A DNA stretch of 7,223 bases from Actinomycetota bacterium (GCA_003242605.1 QGUZ01000258.1:1-7223), one strand, 5' to 3'; shown: positions 1 to 6,001, counted from the first letter of the stretch. Made by a program: numbers and translations. The notes: a model not told the origin generated them from the letters alone.

Positions 1-603
1 GTGGGCGATGGGGAGGCTGCCGACGAGGTCCACGAACCGCCGGTCGTGCACGTCGACCCCGACGGAGCTGCGGAACCCGGCGACCAGGCGGGCGGTGACC
101 TCGTCCCAGGCCGGGTAGAGCGCCCGCTCGGCGGGATCGAGGAACACGTCGTGCAGCCGGTTGCGGCCGGGGACGAGCCGGGGGGAGAGCGCGGCGGCGG
201 CCTGGTTGGCGGCGAGCACGTCGAAGTAGCGCCCCTCGACGAAGGCGGGGAACCCGATGGTGTCGACGAGCACCCGGATGCCGGGCGGCACGGTCTCCCG
301 GCGGGGCCGCCGGCGGGCCGCGCGCGGCCGGGGCTCGGCGAGGGACAGCAAATACTCGGTGCCGTCGTCGTCGAGCAGCAGCGCGCGGGCGAGGGCTTCG
401 AGCACCTGCCGGGACGGGCTGCGGTCCCTGCCCTGCTCCAGCCGCAGGTAGTAGTCCGCGCTGATGCCCGCGAGCATCGCCACCTCCTCGCGCCGCAGGC
501 CGGGCACGCGGCGGATCCCGGCCCGCGGCAGCCCGACCTGTTCCGGTGTGATCAGCTCGCGGCGGGCCCGGAGGTACTCGCCCAGCAGGTTCGCGTCGGC
601 CAT
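1..603 (-). CDS. XRE-family regulator with MmyB-like ligand domain (C-terminus cut by window edge)
   Basis: The reverse strand encodes 201 codons from an ATG at 603, open to the left edge, so the C-terminus is missing. Residues about 8-62 form a Cro/C1-type helix-turn-helix; the core reads REEVAMLAGISADYYLRLEQ, followed by GRDRSPS, the signature seen in many actinobacterial XRE proteins. After an Arg/Pro-rich linker (about 91-106) comes a region like the MmyB ligand-binding domain (PAFVEGRYFDVLAANQAAAAL, residues 119-139, then LYPAWDEV). Family members usually run to about 270-290 residues, so roughly 70-90 are probably outside the window. The gene is divergent from an SDR gene, and such regulators commonly control the adjacent oxidoreductase. 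The family assignment is read from the sequence; the target and any ligand are inference. The start is supported by a TAGGGT box six bases upstream, with no room for a ribosome binding site. Confidence 0.87.
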   Translation of the reverse strand, partial: MADANLLGEYLRARRELITPEQVGLPRAGIRRVPGLRREEVAMLAGISADYYLRLEQGRDRSPSRQVLEALARALLLDDDGTEYLLSLAEPRPRAARRRPRRETVPPGIRVLVDTIGFPAFVEGRYFDVLAANQAAAALSPRLVPGRNRLHDVFLDPAERALYPAWDEVTARLVAGFRSSVGVDVHDRRFVDLVGSLPIAH

Positions 604-615
604 ACCGCCACCCTA
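604..615 (-). promoter_or_regulatory. Candidate -10 box for a leaderless XRE transcript
   Basis: On the reverse strand TAGGGT (615 down to 610) fits the actinobacterial TANNNT -10 pattern and is followed by six bases and then the ATG at 603. Transcription would begin at or beside the A of the start codon, giving a leaderless mRNA. No convincing -35 hexamer was seen at the matching distance. Short motifs of this kind also arise by chance. Confidence 0.4.
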
Positions 616-688
616 GGCGCGGCGGCCGCGTGCCCGGGTGGCCCCGTCACCCCCAGGCACGGCCGATCCCGGCCGCCGCGCCACGGCC

Positions 689-717
689 GGCCGCCGCGGT
701 CCCTGGTCCCGGCGGCC
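689..717. promoter_or_regulatory. Inverted repeat in the XRE/SDR divergent gap (possible operator)
   Basis: GGCCGCCG at 689-696 is matched by its exact reverse complement CGGCGGCC at 710-717, with 13 bases between, so the half-site centres lie 21 bases apart, about two helical turns. A further direct copy, GGCCGCCGCG, begins at 671. The position inside the 218-base divergent gap would suit a dimeric regulator such as the neighbouring XRE protein. The motif is pure G+C in a very GC-rich region, so chance is a real alternative. Confidence 0.25.
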
Positions 718-821
718 CCAGGATCGCCGGGGTACTGCCGGGATCCGCGCGGCGCGCCGAGACTGAGGGCGGCCGCATCGGACAGCGGGTCCGGTGAGGC
801 CCCGCAGAGAGGAACCGTCGC

Positions 822-1598
822 ATGAACGCACTCGCCCTGGTCACCGGCGCCACCTCCGGCATCGGCCGCGCCTTCGCCGACCGCCTCGCCGCCGACGGGT
901 ACGACCTGATCGCGGTCGGCCGGGACACCGCCCGGCTGGCGGACCTGGTCGCCTCCCACCCGAACGTCACGGTCCGCCCGCTCGCCGCGGACCTGGCGAC
1001 GCCCGACGGCATCGAGAAGGTGGCGGCCACGGCCGCGGCCGAGCCCGTCGACCTGCTCGTCAACAACGCCGGTGTGGCGCACTACATGCCGTTCGCCGAG
1101 CTGCCCGCGCATCGGGCGGCCGAGGTGGTCAACGTGAAGATCCTCGCCGCCACCCTGCTCGCCCGGGCGGTGCTCGGCGGCATGCTCGACCGCGGCGCCG
1201 GGACGATCATCAACGTCGGCGGCATGATCGCGTTCAGCGGTCCCGCGCCGTCGTCGGTCACACCCCGGCGCGCGGTGTACGGCGGGGCGCTCGCCTACCT
1301 GCTCGCGTTCTCGCAGCTCCTCGCCGCCGAGCTGGAGGGCACCGGGGTTCGGGTGCAGGCCCTGCTGCCCGGGGTCGTGGCGACCGAGTTCCACACCCGC
1401 CAGGGCATCGACCTCAGCGGCATCCCCCGCATGTCGGCCGAGGACGTGGTCACCGCGAGCCTGCGCGGGCTCGAGCTCGGCGAGACCGTGACCGCGCCCG
1501 GCGTGGCGGACCCCTCCCTGCTCGACGCCGCCTTCGCCGCCTCCCTCGCCGCGTTCGGCGGGCAGCGCCCCGAGCTCGCCGCCCGCTACCGGAGCTGA
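822..1598 (+). CDS. Short-chain dehydrogenase/reductase-family protein with incomplete catalytic tetrad
   Basis: A 258-residue Rossmann protein of classical SDR length. The dinucleotide-binding motif TGATSGIG is at 8-15, an Arg after strand 2 (VGRD, R34) suggests NADP(H) preference, Asp57 follows AA as is usual for adenine contact, and NNAG is at 81-84. The tetrad Asn is N104 (VVNVKI). The catalytic Tyr is Y153, but the motif reads YGGAL, so the Lys four residues later is Leu157, and the Ser expected after the INV strand is Gly (INVGG, 133-134). Two of four catalytic residues are therefore absent. The C-terminal substrate region (LLPGVVATEFHT) is normal. The start is set by AGAGAGGAA at 806-814, seven bases before the ATG. 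The gene is divergent from an XRE regulator and likely controlled by it. The family is sure; the substrate is unknown and ordinary dehydrogenase activity is doubtful. Confidence 0.93.
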   Translation: MNALALVTGATSGIGRAFADRLAADGYDLIAVGRDTARLADLVASHPNVTVRPLAADLATPDGIEKVAATAAAEPVDLLVNNAGVAHYMPFAELPAHRAAEVVNVKILAATLLARAVLGGMLDRGAGTIINVGGMIAFSGPAPSSVTPRRAVYGGALAYLLAFSQLLAAELEGTGVRVQALLPGVVATEFHTRQGIDLSGIPRMSAEDVVTASLRGLELGETVTAPGVADPSLLDAAFAASLAAFGGQRPELAARYRS

Positions 1599-1642
1599 CG
1601 CCCCGGATCCGGAGGGCCGGGACGAGCGTGATCGTCCGCGGC

Positions 1643-1669
1643 CCGGTGCCGCCGGGTCCCGGGCACCGG
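1643..1669 (+). terminator. Hairpin terminator candidate after the SDR gene
   Basis: CCGGTGCC (1643-1650) pairs perfectly with GGCACCGG (1662-1669). The 11-base interior can add a short CGG/CCG stem. It lies 44 bases after the SDR stop codon. There is no U-tract, but actinobacterial terminators often lack one. The stem is seen directly; the function is inferred from position. Confidence 0.45.
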
Positions 1670-1921
1670 TGGCCGCTCCGGCGGGGTGGCCGTCCGCGGG
1701 GCAGGCCGGCGCGCGCGGTCCGCGCGATCACGCTGCCCGGGCGCGCGGTACGGCGCCGGCGACGTGCGGATCGCACACCCGGAGCCGGCCTCACCCCCGG
1801 CACGTACGGCCGACGGCGACCCCGCCGGGGCATCGCCGGGGGCATCTGGCCGCGCGCGCCGTGCCGTACGCCGTGGGCGCACGCGGGGGCACCTCGCGGT
1901 CCGGCACGCGTCCGGGGGTCA

Positions 1922-2080
1922 TAAGCTACGGGGCGAAACACGTGGCCTTGTCAGGTTTCCGCCCTGACCGTCGTCGCGGGCCGCTCGCGGAGACGGCGGG
2001 GACACCGCCTGACGCGAGGCCGGTACGACCGGAGCCCACCGGGTGGCCGGACGCCCGCGGCGCCGACACATCCCAGGAGG
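1922..2080 (+). promoter_or_regulatory. Structured leader of panD with candidate -10 box and strong RBS
   Basis: A TAAGCT box (1922-1927, TANNNT type, no clear -35) in the least GC-rich part of the gap may start transcription near 1934. Four hairpins follow. H1 is GTCAGG 1950-1955 with CCTGAC 1963-1968. H2 is CCGTC 1968-1972 with GACGG 1992-1996, enclosing CGCG 1975-1978 with CGCG 1986-1989. H3 is CCGGT 2020-2024 with ACCGG 2028-2032. H4 is CCACC 2036-2040 with GGTGG 2042-2046. H1 and H2 share base 1968, so they compete at one position. A consensus AGGAGG (2075-2080) sits seven bases before the panD ATG. The helices are seen directly; a regulatory role is inference, and part of the structure may simply reflect base composition. 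Confidence 0.35.
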
Positions 2081-2087
2081 TCATCAG

Positions 2088-2507
2088 ATGCAGCGTGTCC
2101 TGCTCGGCGGCAAGATCCACCGGGCCACCGTGACCCAGGCGGATCTCCACTACGTCGGGTCGATCACGATCGACCGCACCCTCATGGAGGCCGCCGACAT
2201 CGTCGAGAACGAGCAGGTCCACGTGGTGGACATCGACAACGGCGCGCGGCTGACGACCTACGTGATCGAGGGCCCCGCCGGGTCCGGCGTGATCGGCATC
2301 AACGGGGCCGCGGCGCGGCTCGTCTCCCCGGGCGACAAGGTCATCATCATGTCGTTCAAGCAGGTCGACGAGGACGAGGTGAAGACGCACGTGCCCCGCA
2401 TCGTCCACGTCGACGAGCACAACCGGATCATCGAGCTCGGCGACGACGCGGCGGCCCCCGTCCCCGGGGCTGCCGGCCAGCGCAGCGGCCGCACGGTCGA
2501 GGCCTGA
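2088..2507 (+). CDS. panD: Aspartate 1-decarboxylase (pyruvoyl enzyme, proenzyme form)
   Basis: PanD decarboxylates L-aspartate to beta-alanine, the amine half of pantothenate, in the cytosol as a tetramer. The 139 residues match the full family length. The self-cleavage site is G24-S25 within LHYVGSITID; cleavage turns S25 into the N-terminal pyruvoyl group of the large subunit. Other active-site residues are in their usual places: K9 (GGKIHRATVT), Y22, R54, T57 and Y58 (IDNGARLTTY), and the GVIGINGAAA loop (67-76). The C-terminal tail (from about 118) is Ala/Pro/Gly-rich and is expected to be flexible. The start is fixed by AGGAGG seven bases upstream and by the conserved MQRVLLGGKIH opening. 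No panB or panC is nearby, so the gene stands apart from the rest of its pathway in this window. It is preceded by a structured leader and followed 84 bases later by the STAND-WD40 gene on the same strand. Confidence 0.98.
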   Translation: MQRVLLGGKIHRATVTQADLHYVGSITIDRTLMEAADIVENEQVHVVDIDNGARLTTYVIEGPAGSGVIGINGAAARLVSPGDKVIIMSFKQVDEDEVKTHVPRIVHVDEHNRIIELGDDAAAPVPGAAGQRSGRTVEA

Positions 2508-2534
2508 CGGCGCGCGCCCGCGCACCGGCCGCCG

Positions 2535-2547
2535 CGGGAGCCTCCCG
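2535..2547 (+). terminator. Weak hairpin between panD and the STAND gene
   Basis: CGGGA (2535-2539) pairs with TCCCG (2543-2547) across a three-base loop, 28 bases after the panD stop. The stem is only five base pairs and has no T-run close behind, so it may only attenuate read-through or do nothing. Confidence 0.2.
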
Positions 2548-2578
2548 GCCGCCGCTTTCCCCGGTGCCGCCGGGCCCG

Positions 2579-2591
2579 TACCGTCCTGTTC
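2579..2591 (+). promoter_or_regulatory. Candidate -10 box for a leaderless STAND-WD40 transcript
   Basis: TACCGT (2579-2584) fits TANNNT and is followed by seven bases and then the GTG start at 2592, the geometry of a leaderless mRNA. No Shine-Dalgarno-like sequence lies in the preceding 25 bases, which agrees. A -35 would fall near 2556-2561 (TTTCCC), a poor match. Read-through from panD remains possible. Confidence 0.4.
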
Positions 2592-5500
2592 GTGCGGACA
2601 TCCCCGTTGGGACCGGCGTACGCGGTGCCGCCGTGCCCGCCCCACCTCCGGCCGCGGCCGGAGCTCGCGCAGGTGACCGCCGCGCTCCTGCGGGACGACG
2701 GGACCGGGACGGCGAGCAGGATCACGGCACTGGTGGGCCCGGCCGGGTCCGGCACCACCTCGCTGGCGCTGCTCGCCTGCCACGACGCCCGGGTACGGCA
2801 CCGCTTCGGCGGCGGCGTCCTGTGGCTCACCGTCGGCCGGGAGCGCGCCCCGGCCGAGGTGGCGGCCCTGCTCTACGGCATGTTCCGGGAGGCGGCCCGG
2901 GCGCGGCCCCCGGGCTGCCGCGGGCTGCTCCCGCCCCTCCCGGTGGACCGGCCGCCCGCCGACGCGGGGCCGCTCGCCCGGCACCTCGCCGACCAGCTGC
3001 TCGGGCACGGGCCGATGCTGCTCGTCGCCGACGACGTGGCCACGCCCGCGCAGCTCGAGCCGCTTGAGGTGCTCGCCCGGCAGATGTGGCTGCTGGTGAC
3101 CACGTCCGATCCCGGCCTGCCGCCGCCGGGTCACCGGCGGGTTGAGGTGGGCGCGCTCGACGAGGCGGCGGCCCGCGAGGTCCTCACGCGCGGGCTGCCG
3201 CCGATCGATCCGGCGCTGCGGGCCCGGCTCGCCGCGGCGACCGGCCGCCTGCCGCTGGCGCTCGCGCTCAGCAACGCCCGCCTCGCCGCCGACGTGGCCC
3301 GCGGAACGGCGGTGGACGCCGCCGCGCGGCGCGCCGCGGACCGGCTGGAGCGGGCCGGGCCGTACCGCCCCGGCGGCGCCGGCAGCCGGTCCGGGATCCT
3401 GGCGGCGGCGATCGGCCTCGCCGCCGAGGCGCTGCCGCCCGAGCTGCGCGACCGGTTCGCCGAGCTGGGCGTCTTCCCCGCGGACGCGGAGATCCCGGTG
3501 GAGGCGGCGCACCTGCTGTGGTCGGCCACCGCGGGGCTGGGGCGCGACCAGGCGGAGCGGGTGTGCCGGACGCTCGCCGGCCTGGCCCTGGTCACCCTGC
3601 GGGACGCGGATCCGGACCGCCCGGCGCTGGTCGTGCACGACGCGGTGCGGGATCGGCTCCGCGCCGACCTGGGCGCGCGGCGCGCCGAGGTCAACCGGCT
3701 GCTGGCCGACCGGTACCGGCGCCGGTGGCACCAGCCCGAGGCGCGTTTCGTGCGGGACCACCTCGCGTTCCACCTCGCCGAGGCCGGCCGTACGGCGGAG
3801 CTGACGGAGCTGGTGACCGACGTGCGCTGGATGCTCGCCCGGCTCGCCGACTCCGGCCCACCGGCGCTCGAGGCCGACCTGGCCCGCTCCCCCGGCCCGC
3901 GGGCGGCGGCCGCGCTGCGGCACCTGCGGCGGGTGGGGCACCTGCTCGGCGATCTGGACGCGCGGGGACCGACCGAGAGCAACCGGCTGGCCCACCTTGC
4001 GGCCCTCCCCGAGGTGCGGGCGGCGGCGGAACGTGCGCCGCTAATCCTGCGGTGGCGGCGTCCCGAACCGCCCCCGGCCCGCGCGGTGGCCGCGCACGCC
4101 GCCCCGGTGTGGGGGGTGGCGATCGCGCCGGACGGGTCCCGGCTCGTCACCGTGGCGGCGGACCGCCCGGTGCGGATCCGGCGCGCCGACGGCCGGCTCG
4201 TCGCCGTGCTCACCGGCCACACCGCCGCGGTCGCCGCGGTGGCGTTCGCGCCCCACGGCACCTGGTTCGCCACCGGGTCCGACGATGCGACGGCACGGCT
4301 GTGGCGCGCCGACGGGCACCCGATCGGCACGCTCCGCGGCCACACCGGCCCGGTGAACGCCGTGGCCGTCGCCCCGGACGGCAGCTGGCTCGCCACGGGG
4401 TCGGACGACCGCACCGTGCGCATCTGGCGGTCCGACGGCACCCCGGTCGCCACCCTCACCGGCCACACCGGCCCCGTGTACGGCGTGGCGATCGCGCCGG
4501 ACGGGTCCCGCCTCGCCACCGCCTCCGCCGACGCCACGGCACGGCTGTGGCGCGCCGACGTGCGCCCGATCGGCACGCTCGACGGCCACGCCGATCGGGT
4601 GACCGCGGTGGCGTTCGCCCCGGACGGCACCTGGCTCGCCACCGCCTCCGCCGACGCCACGGTGCGCACCTGGCGGCCCGACGGCCACCCGATCGCGGCG
4701 CACCGGACCCCCGCCCCGGTGAACGCCCTGGCCGTCGCCCCCGACGGCGGCCGGCTCGCGATCGCCTCCGCCGACCACACCGTGCGCATCCGGCGCCCCG
4801 GCGGCGCACCCCTCGCGACGCTGGAGGGCCACACCGGCGAGGTTTACGCGGTGGCGTTCGCCCCGGACGGCACCTGGCTCGCCACCGCGTCCGAGGACGA
4901 AACCGTACGGATCTGGCAGGCCGCGCCGTACGACGCGGACGGCCACACCGAACCGATCACCGCGATGGCGGCCGCCCCGGACGGCACCTGGCTCGCCACG
5001 GGTTCCGACGACGCCACGGTGCGGCTGTGGCGCGCCGACGGCGATCCCGTCGCGACCGCGCACGACCACTCCGGCCCGGTGAACGCCGTGGCCGTCGCCC
5101 CCGATGGCGCCTGGCTCGCCACGGCGTCGGACGACCACACCGTGCGCATCCGGCGGCCCGACGGCACCCCGGTCGCCACCCTCACCGGCCACACCGGCCC
5201 GGTGTACGGCGTGGCGATCGCCCCCGACGCGACCTGGCTCGCCACCGCCTCCGCCGATCACACCGTGCGCATCTGGCGGCCCGAGGGCGAGCCCATGGCA
5301 ACTTTGACCGGCCACACCGACGCGGTGGTGCGGGTCGCGATCGCCCCGGACTGCGGCTGGCTCGCCACCGTGTCCCGCGACCGCACGGTGCGGCTGTGGC
5401 GCGCCGACGGCGAGCCGATCGCCGCCGTCGGCCACCCCGGCGCGGCGAGCGCCATTGCGATCGCCCCGCACGGCGGCTGGCTCGCCGCCGCGTTCCCCGA

Positions 5501-5900
5501 CGGCTCGCTGCGGCTGCTGCGGCCCGACGGCCGTCCGATCGCCACCGTGGCCGCCCACCCCCGGCGGGTGAACGCGCTGGCCGTCGCCCCGGACGCCGCC
5601 TGGCTCGCCACCGCGTCCGACGACCGCACCGTGCGCATCTGGCGGCCCGACGGCACCCCCGTCGCCACCCTCACCGGCCACACCGGCGGCGTGACCGCGG
5701 CGGCCGTCACCCCGGACGGCTCCCGGCTGGTCACCGCCTCCGCCGACGGCACGCTGCGGGTATGGCGCGCCGCCGCCTGGCCGGAGTGCGCCGCCGCCGT
5801 ACGCCTCGACGGCCCGCTGGACGCCCTCGCCGTGGCCGCCCCGCTGGTGATCGCCTGCGGGGACGCCACCCTGTACGCCTTCGACCTGCCCGCCTCTTGA
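2592..5900 (+). CDS. STAND-type NB-ARC-like protein with C-terminal WD40 propellers and degenerate P-loop
   Basis: This 1102-residue protein has the APAF-1-like bacterial order of nucleotide-binding module, helical module and WD40 sensor. The nucleotide-binding module spans about 18-240. Its opening PPHLRPRPEL replaces the usual hFVGRexEL, the P-loop is GPAGSGTTS (49-57) with Thr55 where the Walker A Lys belongs, Walker B is MLLVADD (142-148), sensor 1 is TTSD (170-173) instead of TTRD, and the GLPL-like motif is GRLPL (218-222). A winged-helix-like part ends with VVHDAVRDRLR (347-357, the HD motif). Helices about 375-490 (FVRDHLAFHLAEAGR) resemble the APAF-1 helical domain. WD40 repeats fill 501-1070, with a degenerate last one to the end. 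No effector, signal peptide or membrane segment is seen. An in-frame TGA (the panD stop) bars extension beyond 2505, and GTG 2592 is the first start codon after it. Family members act as ligand-triggered switches; the partner and output here are unknown. Confidence 0.93.
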   Translation: MRTSPLGPAYAVPPCPPHLRPRPELAQVTAALLRDDGTGTASRITALVGPAGSGTTSLALLACHDARVRHRFGGGVLWLTVGRERAPAEVAALLYGMFREAARARPPGCRGLLPPLPVDRPPADAGPLARHLADQLLGHGPMLLVADDVATPAQLEPLEVLARQMWLLVTTSDPGLPPPGHRRVEVGALDEAAAREVLTRGLPPIDPALRARLAAATGRLPLALALSNARLAADVARGTAVDAAARRAADRLERAGPYRPGGAGSRSGILAAAIGLAAEALPPELRDRFAELGVFPADAEIPVEAAHLLWSATAGLGRDQAERVCRTLAGLALVTLRDADPDRPALVVHDAVRDRLRADLGARRAEVNRLLADRYRRRWHQPEARFVRDHLAFHLAEAGRTAELTELVTDVRWMLARLADSGPPALEADLARSPGPRAAAALRHLRRVGHLLGDLDARGPTESNRLAHLAALPEVRAAAERAPLILRWRRPEPPPARAVAAHAAPVWGVAIAPDGSRLVTVAADRPVRIRRADGRLVAVLTGHTAAVAAVAFAPHGTWFATGSDDATARLWRADGHPIGTLRGHTGPVNAVAVAPDGSWLATGSDDRTVRIWRSDGTPVATLTGHTGPVYGVAIAPDGSRLATASADATARLWRADVRPIGTLDGHADRVTAVAFAPDGTWLATASADATVRTWRPDGHPIAAHRTPAPVNALAVAPDGGRLAIASADHTVRIRRPGGAPLATLEGHTGEVYAVAFAPDGTWLATASEDETVRIWQAAPYDADGHTEPITAMAAAPDGTWLATGSDDATVRLWRADGDPVATAHDHSGPVNAVAVAPDGAWLATASDDHTVRIRRPDGTPVATLTGHTGPVYGVAIAPDATWLATASADHTVRIWRPEGEPMATLTGHTDAVVRVAIAPDCGWLATVSRDRTVRLWRADGEPIAAVGHPGAASAIAIAPHGGWLAAAFPDGSLRLLRPDGRPIATVAAHPRRVNALAVAPDAAWLATASDDRTVRIWRPDGTPVATLTGHTGGVTAAAVTPDGSRLVTASADGTLRVWRAAAWPECAAAVRLDGPLDALAVAAPLVIACGDATLYAFDLPAS
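4092..5801 (+). repeat. Fourteen tandem WD40 repeats (about 41 codons each)
   Basis: Fourteen units start at residues 501, 543, 584, 625, 666, 705, 747, 785, 826, 867, 908, 948, 989 and 1030. The consensus is HTGPVxAVAxAPDGxWLATASDDxTVRIWRxDGxPxATLTG. Units 5, 7 and 11 are a little shorter. The usual Trp-Asp is Trp-Arg here, and units 1, 6, 9 and 12 lack the Trp (RIRR or RLLR). A worn fifteenth unit lies at about 1071-1102. Fourteen units fit two seven-bladed propellers. Copies are close at DNA level: 4434-4495 and 5160-5221 are 62 bases with a single mismatch, and the first 41 bases recur with one change from 5649. Units 2-4 match 8-10 best, at a constant 726-base offset. Confidence 0.93.
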
Positions 5901-5905
5901 CGGAC

Positions 5906-5951
5906 GTCACCCCGGCCGCCGGTGGCGCGTCCCCCGACCGGCCGGGGTGAC
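5906..5951. terminator. Strong bidirectional terminator hairpin between convergent genes
   Basis: GTCACCCCGGCCG (5906-5918) is the exact reverse complement of CGGCCGGGGTGAC (5939-5951), a 13-bp stem with a 20-base loop. It begins five bases after the stop of the STAND gene and lies 50 bases beyond the stop of the convergent DUF1540 gene, so it can serve both directions. There is no U-tract, as is common in high-GC actinobacteria. Confidence 0.75.
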
Positions 5952-6001
5952 CTCGCACGATCGGGTGCGGCCGGTGACGGCGCGCGCCCCGCCGGGCCCG
6001 C

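Larger units (their letters stand above)
1599..2087 (+). other. Long gap without a convincing gene, SDR to panD
   Basis: This 489-base gap carries overlapping open frames on both strands, but their predicted proteins are Arg/Ala/Pro/Gly-rich with no recognisable domain, as expected from stop-poor GC-rich DNA. What it does hold is a hairpin just after the SDR gene (1643-1669), a short inverted repeat GTGCG-GAT-CGCAC (1764-1776), an 8-base inverted pair CGTACGGC/GCCGTACG (1803-1810 and 1863-1870), and a structured stretch from about 1922 to 2046 leading to panD. No tRNA or known riboswitch was recognised. Confidence 0.5.

Noticed and set aside
1..825. 274-residue plus-strand frame over the regulator
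   Set aside because: The reverse strand encodes an unmistakable helix-turn-helix regulator here; this frame is its antisense shadow.
1803..1870. CGTACGGC/GCCGTACG inverted pair as an attachment site or operator
   Set aside because: It is eight bases separated by 52 with no integrase, tRNA or neighbouring start; probably chance.
1669..2133. Plus-strand frames in the SDR-panD gap (1669-2133, 1686-1967) and reverse frames 1450-1941 and 1586-1882
   Set aside because: The products are Arg/Ala/Pro-rich without motifs, have no ribosome binding site, and overlap panD or the SDR gene or the structured leader.
1926..3995. 689-residue reverse frame spanning panD and the start of the STAND gene
   Set aside because: It is antisense to two well-supported genes and low in complexity, with no recognisable domain.
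4041..5681. 546-residue open frame antisense to the WD40 region (and another at 3131-4834)
   Set aside because: It is a Gly/Val/His/Arg-rich shadow of the repeated, stop-poor GC-rich coding strand. The sense frame has clear WD40 and NB-ARC-like motifs.
4092..5801. Tandem repeats considered as CRISPR or non-coding repeats
   Set aside because: The unit is about 123 bases, in frame, with amino-acid-level WD40 conservation and no spacer structure.
3518..5950. 810-residue plus-strand frame overlapping the STAND gene
   Set aside because: It is an Arg/Pro/Gly/Ala-rich out-of-frame reading with periodic RRHR strings caused by the 123-base repeats and no domain.
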